19,023 bases of DNA from the NCBI GenBank assembly GCA_023399275.1, contig JAEWQH010000002.1, positions 1 through 19,023 on the forward strand, written 5' to 3'. The number at the start of each line of letters is the position of its first letter. Within the stretch, counting starts at the first letter, position 1. Under the pieces are notes generated by a model, which ran no database searches, had not been told where the DNA came from, and was given only the letters and a program-made list of their open reading frames with translations. Of this stretch, positions 7,650 to 14,407 are shown one piece after another. The stretch comes from Bacillota bacterium (GTDB taxonomy: Bacteria; Bacillota; Clostridia; Christensenellales; CAG-138). The translations under genes were made by a program, and so were the position numbers.

Positions 7650-7947
7650 GTGAGGGCCCAAGAAACCGCGCCGTTTGTTGCGAAGCGATTCTCGATGGGC
7701 TGTCTCTTACCATTCGCCAGCCGACTGCTTCCTGTCTGGGTGAGATCTCTCTCCTCACGGGCAGGGAGCAGCCAAACGCCCTGTTCTGAGAACGAGGCAT
7801 CGGCGGCGGCGATGCGCGTCGCAAGCGACGGTATCCGGCGGAAAAACGCAAAGGCGGGACCCCTTTGTCGTCGCCGGATGCCGCGCTCGCGCAGCTCCGG
7901 CTGGAAAGCGGCGGGCATGGACAGCGTGGAAGCGGCGCTGTTTTTTT
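7650..7947 (+). ncRNA. Candidate structured non-coding RNA, about 290 nt
   Basis: The stretch between the ECF-type promoter and an intrinsic terminator has no ORF with a ribosome binding site or protein-like composition, but it holds several strong hairpins. Stem 1: GCCCA (7656-7660) with TGGGC (7696-7700), extended by AGAA/TTCT. Stem 2: 7725-7744 with 7754-7771, about 18 pairs with some G-U pairs and a 2-nt bulge. Stem 3: CGTCG-CAAG-CGACG (7817-7830). Stem 4: TCCGGCG (7834-7840) with CGCCGGA (7872-7878), enclosing CAAAGG/CCTTTG (7849-7867). The last stem is the terminator. I do not recognise a known RNA family. It could instead be a decayed gene or a long leader that reads into the repressor operon. 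The 5' end is approximate, set from the promoter. Confidence 0.45.
7921..7947 (+). terminator. Intrinsic terminator of the candidate RNA
   Basis: ACAGCG (7921-7926), a 9-nt loop, CGCTGT (7936-7941), then a run of seven Ts. Confidence 0.7.
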
Positions 7948-8019
7948 AGTTGCGCAAGCGATTGGTCGAAGGGCGCCGGCCGCATTTGCAACGCAATTGT
8001 GAAAACTGCTATGCGTGGC

Positions 8020-8048
8020 TTGACAATCGAATGACGTTCTTATATCTT
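8020..8048 (+). promoter_or_regulatory. Sigma-A promoter of the blaI-like operon
   Basis: TTGACA (8020-8025) is a perfect -35; TATCTT (8043-8048) at 17-nt spacing is a 4/6 -10. The -10 and predicted start lie inside the nested palindrome at 8036-8078. A perfect TATAAT at 8055-8060 is 29 nt from this -35 and so is unlikely to pair with it. Confidence 0.65.
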
Positions 8049-8078
8049 TGAGAATATAATTCTCAAACATTTAAGAAC
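8036..8078. promoter_or_regulatory. Nested palindromic operator, probable BlaI-family site
   Basis: GTTCTTA - 4 nt - TTTGAGAAT - ATA - ATTCTCAAA - 4 nt - TAAGAAC: two perfect inverted pairs centred on 8057. It covers the -10 and transcription start of the operon whose first gene is a BlaI-family repressor, so autorepression by a bound dimer, or two dimers, is the natural reading. It lacks the TACA/TGTA half-sites of staphylococcal operators. Confidence 0.7.
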
Positions 8079-8152
8079 AAACGCAACGCACATACCGGCT
8101 GCCGTATCCGGCGACCGGAAAGGGATGAAAACGCATCGCAGGAGGATGAAAT

Positions 8153-8545
8153 ATGGATACGCGGCTCAAGGAATCGGAATGGATCCTATTGCAGGCGCTC
8201 TGGCAGGAAGGGCCGCTGGATCTGCGGGGCATCATCGCATACGTGCGCACGCAGCATCCCGACGTCGGCTGGGACTACAAGACTTACCACAGTTTTTTGC
8301 GCATTCTGCTGGAGAAGGGATACGTCGGCGCGGAGCGTCAAAAGCGGGGAAATCTCTATCGCCCGCTGATCACGCGTGAGGAGGCACTCTCCTGCGAAGC
8401 GGAAAGCTTGATTGCGCGGCGCGGCTACTTCGGCTCTGTGTCGAGTATATTGGTGCACATGGCCGAGCAGGGGCAGCTGACGCGCGAGGAGAAGCGGGAG
8501 CTGCGCCTGCTGGCGGACAAGCTGGCGCGAGAGGACGAGGCGTAG
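8153..8545 (+). CDS. BlaI/MecI/CopY-family transcriptional repressor
   Basis: Winged-helix repressor of 130 aa. Seen: the N-terminal KESEWILLQALW helix, the recognition region DYKTYHSFLRILLEKGYV, the wing GNLYRPLITREEA, and a C-terminal helical dimerisation part (about 85-130). In this family the partner membrane protease (BlaR1/MecR1) triggers cleavage of the repressor near the junction of the two parts, here about residues 85-95; the exact bond is not recognisable. AGGAGG sits 7 nt before the ATG. The M56 peptidase gene follows after 71 nt, the classical pairing. No beta-lactamase or penicillin-binding protein is nearby, so resistance to beta-lactams is not supported as the output. Confidence 0.92.
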   Translation: MDTRLKESEWILLQALWQEGPLDLRGIIAYVRTQHPDVGWDYKTYHSFLRILLEKGYVGAERQKRGNLYRPLITREEALSCEAESLIARRGYFGSVSSILVHMAEQGQLTREEKRELRLLADKLAREDEA

Positions 8546-8616
8546 CGGCGGCCCGGCCATGCCGGCACCGGCTGACAGCCACACACCAACCCAAAGCACA
8601 TCGCACGGGAGGCAGT

Positions 8617-9558
8617 ATGGAGCAAACCATTCTCACGCGGCTGCTGGAGATCACGATCTATAGCACGGCGATCTTTCTCGTCGTCTTGCTGTTTCGCAGC
8701 GTGCTTGCAAAGTTTTTGTCCCCGGCGCTGAAGTATGCGCTCTGGTTTCTCGTCGTGCTCCGGCTGTGTATTCCGCTCACGTTTGAAAGCGGGCTGCACC
8801 TGTTCACGCTTCCCGTTGAGCCGGCGCAGACGCAGGCGTCCGCCCCATCCGCGGCGACGCAGCCGGAGTGGGCGCAAGACGCGCCGCAGACATACGCGCC
8901 GCAGCTCGATGGCGGGGCGACGGCGCCCGCCGGGACGCAGGCCGGCGCTGCGCAAGGTGCGGCGCCTGCTGCAGCCGTCAAGCGCCTGAGCTGGCAGCAG
9001 TGGCTGATCGCCGCCTGGGCTGCGGGATTTCTGCTGGTGTTTGGCGCAAGCGCCGCGTTGATGCTGCAGCTGCGCAGGCGGCTGCGCCGTCTCGGCTGCG
9101 AGCCGGGGGAAAAGACGGCTGCGCTCTATGCGCAGATCAAGGAGCGGATGGGGATCTCCGGCCGCGTGCCGCTGCTGTTGATGCCGGATATCGCTAGCCC
9201 GGCGCTGACGGTGGAACTGCTGCCGCGGCTGCTGCTGCCGGATCGGCTGATCTTCGCGGCGAATGCCGAGAGCATGGCGTTTGCCATGGCGCATGAGCTG
9301 ATGCACTATAAGCGACGCGACTATCTCGTTTGCCTGCTGCTACTGTTGCTGCGCGCGGTATATTGGTTTCATCCCGTGGCGTGGTTGCTGCTGCATCTGA
9401 TGCGGCTCGATATGGAGACCGCCTGCGACGCGAGAGTCGTCGCCAGCTTTGACCGGGCGCGCAAGCTGAGCTATGTCGACCTTCTGCTTGCGCTGGGCGA
9501 GGAGACCTCGCCTTCGATGGTCTACGGAAAGGAAGGGAATGATGAATATGCGGATTGA
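8617..9558 (+). CDS. M56 (BlaR1/MecR1-like) membrane metallopeptidase, short form
   Basis: Zinc membrane peptidase of 313 aa that probably relieves repression by the BlaI-like protein. Seen: hydrophobic segments at about 13-28, 36-53 and 127-150, an Ala/Pro/Gln-rich linker at 68-122, the HELMH zinc site (His226, Glu227, His230), a membrane segment at about 235-263, and a third zinc ligand Glu267 in METACD. It ends about 45 residues after that ligand, whereas BlaR1-type proteins continue with a further membrane helix and an extracytoplasmic sensor. That missing portion resembles the start of the next gene, which begins in another frame (plus-one) and overlaps this one by 17 nt. Either natural gene fission or a frameshift is possible; the repeat of the same start in the gene after that favours fission. 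GGGAGG lies 4 nt before the ATG. Confidence 0.88.
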   Translation: MEQTILTRLLEITIYSTAIFLVVLLFRSVLAKFLSPALKYALWFLVVLRLCIPLTFESGLHLFTLPVEPAQTQASAPSAATQPEWAQDAPQTYAPQLDGGATAPAGTQAGAAQGAAPAAAVKRLSWQQWLIAAWAAGFLLVFGASAALMLQLRRRLRRLGCEPGEKTAALYAQIKERMGISGRVPLLLMPDIASPALTVELLPRLLLPDRLIFAANAESMAFAMAHELMHYKRRDYLVCLLLLLLRAVYWFHPVAWLLLHLMRLDMETACDARVVASFDRARKLSYVDLLLALGEETSPSMVYGKEGNDEYAD

Positions 9559-11308
9559 TACCGATCGATTTCTGACCCTCGGCATGGCGCTTACGAGCGA
9601 CCGGCGCGTTATGGAGCGGCGCGTGCGCGGCGTGTTCGCGCGAAAGCGGAGCGCAAAGGGCGCGGTCGCGCTCTCACTGCTGCTGGTTCTCGCGCTGGGG
9701 TTTGCCGCGTTTACGACTGCGTGTCAGCCGGGAACGGGGGAGGCAAGCGGCGCGGATGAGGCGCTCGTCTCAAGCGGCGATACGGCGCGTGGATCGGACG
9801 GTAACGCGCAGGTTGCGACGGACGACGGCGACATGCGCTCCGCTGCCGAAGATGCGGCCGCAGCAGCCGACGCATCCGCGGCGTCTGCGGATACGGCTGC
9901 ATCGGAAGGCGGGGTTACCAAAGCACTGCAAATGAAGCGCATGGCCCGCATCTTAAGCATTGCGCGAAACTACCCGGCGCCGCGCATGGAGAGCGTCGTC
10001 AGTACCGAGCTTGGGTCGTGGAGCACGATGCAGAACCCGGATGATGCGCAGCGCCTGACCGCTGCTGATCGCTTTCTGGAGACTGCCAATGCGCTCTTTG
10101 AAACGACCTATACGCCAAACGACCTGATCGCGGTATACTACGTCGACCAGACGGGATATCGTGCGGATGTATGGCGCTTTGACTCAACCGACGGGGTGCT
10201 CTCCGGCGCGCTGGAGGCAGAGTCGCTTGCGTTCCTCTCGGCGGACTGCCTAAACGAGCCGGGGGACGGGCTGCACGCGTCGCTGGCGAATCTGACCGAC
10301 GGCGTCAGAACCTGGGAGCGACGGGAACTCTTTGACCCGGGAGAGGCGGCGGAGCGTGCTGCGCAGATCCTTCAGGGAGCGGTGGCGGGAGGACTGCAAG
10401 ACCGCGGCGGGAGCGGCCAGGACGGTGCGCGGGTTGGCTGGTTGATTCGGCAGAGTATTCTGTTTCCGCTGGGCGACGGGCGGTATTGCGCGATGAGCGT
10501 CTTTGCGGACGAGGCGCTTACGCCGACGACGGTCTGCGTCTATCCCGATGCGGATTGCGCGGAGGAGGGCGTCTACTGGCGCGCGGATCTGCAGCGCACG
10601 CAAAATGCCGCGCGGCTGCTGCATCCGCAGGATTTTCGCGCGGGAAGCCCAGGGTCGGAGGACATGCCAAAGGAAGAGGCATATGCATTCTTCTACCGGT
10701 TGGTCGACGCGGCGGGATATGAGGACAGCGCGGGAAACGAAATGCCAAAGGAGCCGAAGGCCACGTTCTATGCGGATCACTCCGGCGCGCGGGAAAACTA
10801 CTGGCACATCGTGGACGGTGGCGTCAGTCTGGATTTGACGAGCAAGACCGGGCAGATTCTAAGCCTATCGGTGAATGGCAGCCTCGGTGGGAAGCTCGGG
10901 CTGACGGGGATTGCGTATGAAGAGATGGGCGAGTCGGCATATGAAGGCGCGACGCAAGCGTTCTTTGCCGCACTGCTTGGTGAGGATGCCGTCGCCTCGG
11001 TCTTTGTCAACGCCGTATACGACGAGCACTACTGCACGATGGATGCGGTGACGGCGGACGGAACGATATATGAGATCCTGTATCGCGATGGGCTGATTAC
11101 GGAGATAGCGCGCTTTGTCCAGGCCGACCCAAATACCTGGCAGAGCGTTCCGACCTGGCTCGCAGGGCGGGTGACGCAGTCTTCGGCGGGCGAGGGCTTC
11201 TCCATTCAGGGATTGGAAAACAGCGCGGGGAAGATCGTTCCAAACTGGTTGGCGGACTGGGTGTATCTCAATGCAGAGACGAGTGAAATATTTCTGCAGG
11301 AATGGTGA
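9542..11308 (+). CDS. Membrane-anchored protein of unknown function, paralog A
   Basis: 588 aa. The first 30-40 residues are strongly basic (ERRVRGVFARKR), followed by one hydrophobic helix (about 41-60) ending in TTACQPG, a poor lipobox. Then comes a 60-residue Ala/Ser/Asp/Gly linker and a large region of about 450 residues rich in short beta-like segments, some of which (GGVSLDLTSKTGQIL) loosely recall PepSY-type repeats. Orientation should be inside-to-outside. The N-terminal segment resembles the part that follows the peptidase domain in other Clostridial M56 proteins. The start at 9542 is chosen for spacing to GGAAGGG (9531-9537); ATG at 9539 or 9548 is also possible. It is homologous over its length to the next gene. 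I do not recognise the large domain; a sensor role beside the M56 peptidase is inferred from position only. Confidence 0.85.
   Translation: MNMRIDTDRFLTLGMALTSDRRVMERRVRGVFARKRSAKGAVALSLLLVLALGFAAFTTACQPGTGEASGADEALVSSGDTARGSDGNAQVATDDGDMRSAAEDAAAAADASAASADTAASEGGVTKALQMKRMARILSIARNYPAPRMESVVSTELGSWSTMQNPDDAQRLTAADRFLETANALFETTYTPNDLIAVYYVDQTGYRADVWRFDSTDGVLSGALEAESLAFLSADCLNEPGDGLHASLANLTDGVRTWERRELFDPGEAAERAAQILQGAVAGGLQDRGGSGQDGARVGWLIRQSILFPLGDGRYCAMSVFADEALTPTTVCVYPDADCAEEGVYWRADLQRTQNAARLLHPQDFRAGSPGSEDMPKEEAYAFFYRLVDAAGYEDSAGNEMPKEPKATFYADHSGARENYWHIVDGGVSLDLTSKTGQILSLSVNGSLGGKLGLTGIAYEEMGESAYEGATQAFFAALLGEDAVASVFVNAVYDEHYCTMDAVTADGTIYEILYRDGLITEIARFVQADPNTWQSVPTWLAGRVTQSSAGEGFSIQGLENSAGKIVPNWLADWVYLNAETSEIFLQEW
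9560..9766 (+). repeat. 207-bp near-identical repeat, copy 1
   Basis: Aligns without gaps to 11339-11545 (offset 1779) with about 8 differences by eye. It encodes the N-terminal basic segment, membrane helix and start of the linker of paralog A. Identity stops abruptly at GCGCTC. Confidence 0.9.
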
Positions 11309-11314
11309 TGCCGT

Positions 11315-12841
11315 ATGAACAGAAACCATCTTCCTTCCACCGATCGTCTGCTGACCCTCGGCATGGCGCTTACGAGCGACCGGCGCGCCATGGAGCGGCG
11401 CGTGCGCGGCGTGTTTGCGCGAAAGCGGAGCGCAAAGGGCGCGGTCGCGCTCTCGCTGCTGCTGGTTCTCGCGCTGGGGTTTGCCGCGTTTACGACTGCG
11501 TGTCAGCCGGGAACGGGGGAGGCAAGCGGCGCGGATGAAGCGCTCACGGCGGAGGAAGAACGCGCGCGGGCAGAGGTGCTGGCCGTTCGGGACGCCGCGC
11601 TGGATCAAAGCGGCGCGTTCCTCGTGCCCCGATTTGGCGATACGGAGCCGCTGGAGCGCGGGAGCTGGAGCAAGCAGTCCGCCATCGATGCGGAGCGTGT
11701 CCGCGCGGCCAAGCAGACGTTTCTGGACGCGGCGAACGCCATCTTCTATACGAATTATGCGCAAGAGGATATACAGGCTGCGTACTACCGCGACACAACC
11801 GGCGTTCGCGCCGATATCTGGCGTATCGATTCGGCGGACGGGGCGCTCAGCGGCGCGCTGAACGCAAAGTCGCTCCGCTTCATCAGCGCACAGTGCAAAA
11901 CAATCCCGCAGAAGGCGCAGCACGAGAGCATTCTCGCCGCGGGAAAGACCTATGACGACGATACCGGCCGGAGCCGGATCGACACCAGCGCTGCGATCAC
12001 GCGAATCGCGGCTGCGCTCGGCATCACCGTGGATGCTACGGAGAACCCGGCTTACCAGACGGTTTATCAGCAGGGGTTTGGCTGGGGCGTGGTGGATAAC
12101 GCGGTGTTCTATCTGGACGACGGAACCTTCGGTTGCGCATATCTCTTCGGCGACGAGCGCCTCACGCCGTACGCAGTAGCGATCTATCCGGATACGGACT
12201 GCTTGCTCGGAAACGTTTATTGGCGGGCGGACCGTGGATGGTCCAACGCAAACGTCGCCTGCCAAAGCCCGATCGACTTCCGCGTCGGCGAGCCGGATGA
12301 GGGAGACATGACGCGCGAAGAGGCGGTGGGTCGTTATACCGCGCTCCTGGCAGCGGCCGGGGATGCGGCGGAGTATCCGGTTCCCAGCGCAACGTTTTAT
12401 CGGGATGATTCCGGTGCGCGCGAGGGCTACTGGTGCCTGCGCTCCGGTACGTTCAGCATGAATATCGCGGCAAGATCGGGACGCATATTTCAGCTTGTTG
12501 CAAAGGACGGGATCGGCCGTTCGCTCGATTTGCCTGCGGTTGCATCCGCGGGTGACGATCTGGAGGCGTACGAGGTGCAGAGCAAGCGCGTGCTCGAGGC
12601 TGCGCTTGGCGCTGGAACGATACAAAGTGCGGAAGCGGAAAGCGTCTCGGATGATACAAACTGCACGATCCGTTGCCAAACTGCCGACGGTTCGCTTTAT
12701 GAGGTGTTTTATTTCGACCGGACGATCTGCACGATCGGCTATTATCCCTTTGCCGGCAATGGCGAAACCGGCGCATACGAAAACTGGCTCGCAGATTATA
12801 CGTTTGTCAACGTTGAGACCGGCGAGGTTTTTCTGGACTGA
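11315..12841 (+). CDS. Membrane-anchored protein of unknown function, paralog B
   Basis: 508 aa, starting 6 nt after the stop of paralog A, so translation is probably coupled; only weak purine-rich sequence precedes the ATG. Same plan as A: basic N-terminus, one membrane helix, TTACQPGTGEASGADEAL, then a large extracytoplasmic region. The linker is shorter than in A. The first ~70 residues are almost identical to A, but beyond that similarity drops to scattered blocks, for example ADIWRIDSADGALSGAL, NVYWRAD and ATFYRDDSGAREGYW, plus a shared C-terminal pattern NWLADYTFVNVETGEVFL. No enzyme motif or known binding domain is recognised. As the last gene of the blaI-like operon it may be an alternative sensor or ligand-binding subunit. 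Confidence 0.85.
   Translation: MNRNHLPSTDRLLTLGMALTSDRRAMERRVRGVFARKRSAKGAVALSLLLVLALGFAAFTTACQPGTGEASGADEALTAEEERARAEVLAVRDAALDQSGAFLVPRFGDTEPLERGSWSKQSAIDAERVRAAKQTFLDAANAIFYTNYAQEDIQAAYYRDTTGVRADIWRIDSADGALSGALNAKSLRFISAQCKTIPQKAQHESILAAGKTYDDDTGRSRIDTSAAITRIAAALGITVDATENPAYQTVYQQGFGWGVVDNAVFYLDDGTFGCAYLFGDERLTPYAVAIYPDTDCLLGNVYWRADRGWSNANVACQSPIDFRVGEPDEGDMTREEAVGRYTALLAAAGDAAEYPVPSATFYRDDSGAREGYWCLRSGTFSMNIAARSGRIFQLVAKDGIGRSLDLPAVASAGDDLEAYEVQSKRVLEAALGAGTIQSAEAESVSDDTNCTIRCQTADGSLYEVFYFDRTICTIGYYPFAGNGETGAYENWLADYTFVNVETGEVFLD
11339..11545 (+). repeat. 207-bp near-identical repeat, copy 2
   Basis: Partner of 9560-9766; encodes the N-terminal ~70 residues of paralog B. The high identity, against strong divergence of the flanking coding sequence, suggests recent gene conversion or partial duplication. 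Confidence 0.9.
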
Positions 12842-13108
12842 TCGGATGCGGCTCGGACCCTGCGTGGGTCAAGGTCGGTGCATATAGGTCAAGAGGCGCA
12901 GAATGCGCCTCTTGACCTATATGCCTAAAACCGGTTTTGGCGGATGAACAGTTTTTCTCTCACCCTTCAGGCGCCTGGGCGGACCCGTTGCGGCGGACTG
13001 ACCGCCGCAGCCGGACTTGACGGGCTCAGAGCGCCGGCGCCGAACAATCCTGGAGCTTTTGGCGGATGAAAGCGGCCATGCGGCCTTTTTGCGCGCGATG
13101 TCGAGCGA
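12842..13108. other. Convergent intergenic region without a gene
   Basis: It separates the rightward blaI-like operon from the leftward MFS/GH127 operon. It holds a perfect 20-bp inverted repeat (12881-12923), a 12-bp palindrome AAAACCGGTTTT (12927-12938), and an 8-bp stem TGCGGCGG/CCGCCGCA (12989-13009). Short ORFs crossing it lack ribosome binding sites. No classical T-tract terminator is found on either strand. Confidence 0.6.
12881..12923. repeat. Perfect 20-bp inverted repeat with 3-nt loop
   Basis: The 20 bases at 12881-12900 are the exact reverse complement of 12904-12923, with loop GAA. It lies 40 nt after the stop of paralog B. There is no T-run, but the stem is very stable and may end or protect transcripts from both sides. 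Confidence 0.85.
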
Positions 13109-14407
13109 TCAGGCCTGCGCCGGCGGGCGTTCGGCCTTCTTTGCATCCCGGATCAGACCCGCGACGGGGAAGACGGCAAGAAGCGTTGCAACGGCCGCCG
13201 CTACAAAGATCAGATATGTCGGCAGGAAGCCAGCTTTGCCGTCCACCACGACCGGCGTGCCGAAATAGGTGATGATCCGCTCCCCGATGAAAGGGCCGAT
13301 CACCATCGGCAGCAGCACCCAAAAGATCATGCGGATGCCCTGAAACTGTCCCGCGCTGGCAGGTGGCGTGAGGTCTTTGATCCACGCGCCGGTGACGATG
13401 AGCTTGGCCACCATGCCAAACGCCATCACGAAGATCGCAATGCAGAGGAACGCCATGTTCTTTGCCAGCGAGACGAGCAAAAAGCCCAGCGCGGAGAGAA
13501 AGAGCGCGACCAGCAGCAGCTTGGGCTTGCCGAGGCGGTCGACCAGCCGCCCGAAAAACACGCCGGCGATGCCGGCAAGCAGTACCATCAGCCCCAGGTT
13601 TACGCCGATCACGTCGTAGCTGTAGCCCAGCGTCTTGGTGAAATAGATGATCTGGTACGGACTGCTGATCTGCTCTGCAATGGCGAACACCAGCACGCAG
13701 AGGTAGAGCGAAAAGAGCCGTTTGTTTTCACGCACGGCGCGCACGGAGAAGCCCGAGAACACCTGCTTCCAAAACCCGACGCCCTCGGTTTTTTCGCGCG
13801 GAAACGGCGCTTCCTTCATCAAGAGCCCGCCGGCGAGGCCGCAGACGACCACGATCAGGCCCATCGACGTAAAGAACAGCGTGTAGCCGAAGTACTCGAT
13901 CAGCATACCCGAAACGACGGTGGTCACAACCATTGCCAGCAGGGGAAACAGCTCCGTGATGCCGCTGACCGTGCCGCGGTTGGTCTCGTCCGTCACGTTG
14001 GTGAGCCATGCGTTGAAGCTTGCGTCGTTGGCGGTGGAGCCGAAGAAGGTCATCAGGCAGTCCAGTGCAACCACGGCGGTGACGGCGAGCGACGCCGACT
14101 GCACCGCGCCCGCGGCAGGGAACACCATCGTCGAGACGCCCCAGAGGACGTAGCTGACCAGGATGATGATTCTGCGTTTGCCGAGGCGGTCGCTCAGCGT
14201 ACCCATCACGAGCGTGGTGAGCGTTGCGGTGATCGCGCTGAGCGCGACCATCAGAGAGATGACCTTGGGATCCGGCGAGATCACGTCGTTGACAAACGTG
14301 TTGAACCAGGAGTTCTCGATGACCCACGCGATTTGCCCCGAGAACGCGAGCAGCACGATGGCCGCCCAGTTGTTTGCACCGAGTTTGTTCTTCGTCTTCT
14401 GCGTCAT
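13109..14407 (-). CDS. MFS transporter, probably sugar uptake
   Basis: 432 aa with about 12 hydrophobic segments in two halves. The MFS signature between helices 2 and 3 is GTLSDRLGKRR, with the second-half counterpart GRLVDRLGKPK, so the symmetric fold is intact. The start at 14407 has AGGAGGAGG just upstream and shares an ATGA with the stop of the GH127 gene, which fixes the start and shows one operon. A longer in-frame reading to 14866 overlaps the hydrolase gene and is spurious. From its partner it probably imports an arabinose-containing oligosaccharide or the released sugar; the substrate cannot be read from sequence. Confidence 0.93.
   Translation of the reverse strand: MTQKTKNKLGANNWAAIVLLAFSGQIAWVIENSWFNTFVNDVISPDPKVISLMVALSAITATLTTLVMGTLSDRLGKRRIIILVSYVLWGVSTMVFPAAGAVQSASLAVTAVVALDCLMTFFGSTANDASFNAWLTNVTDETNRGTVSGITELFPLLAMVVTTVVSGMLIEYFGYTLFFTSMGLIVVVCGLAGGLLMKEAPFPREKTEGVGFWKQVFSGFSVRAVRENKRLFSLYLCVLVFAIAEQISSPYQIIYFTKTLGYSYDVIGVNLGLMVLLAGIAGVFFGRLVDRLGKPKLLLVALFLSALGFLLVSLAKNMAFLCIAIFVMAFGMVAKLIVTGAWIKDLTPPASAGQFQGIRMIFWVLLPMVIGPFIGERIITYFGTPVVVDGKAGFLPTYLIFVAAAVATLLAVFPVAGLIRDAKKAERPPAQA

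Noticed and set aside
7725..7771. Possible signal recognition particle RNA helix, because of a GGGAGCAGCCAA-like stretch
   Set aside because: The stem is capped by a 9-nt pyrimidine-rich loop instead of the GNAR-type tetraloop and internal loops of SRP helix 8; resemblance is limited to a few bases.
7565..8070. Small ORFs on both strands in the 7.6-8.1 kb gap
   Set aside because: Biased Ser/Arg/Pro composition, no Shine-Dalgarno sequence, and the frames cross promoter and terminator elements; a structured RNA explains the region better.
8153..9558. Beta-lactam resistance operon
   Set aside because: Although BlaI and M56 families are present, there is no beta-lactamase, PBP2a or penicillin-binding sensor domain in the window.
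10865..12679. Leftward 604-codon ORF
   Set aside because: Opposite the two paralogs, which share homologous protein blocks in the plus frames; this frame has no recognisable motif and no ribosome binding site.
12935..13070. Direct repeat TTTTGGCGGATGAA at 12935-12948 and 13057-13070
   Set aside because: Only 14 bp and two copies; no target-site or insertion-element features around it.
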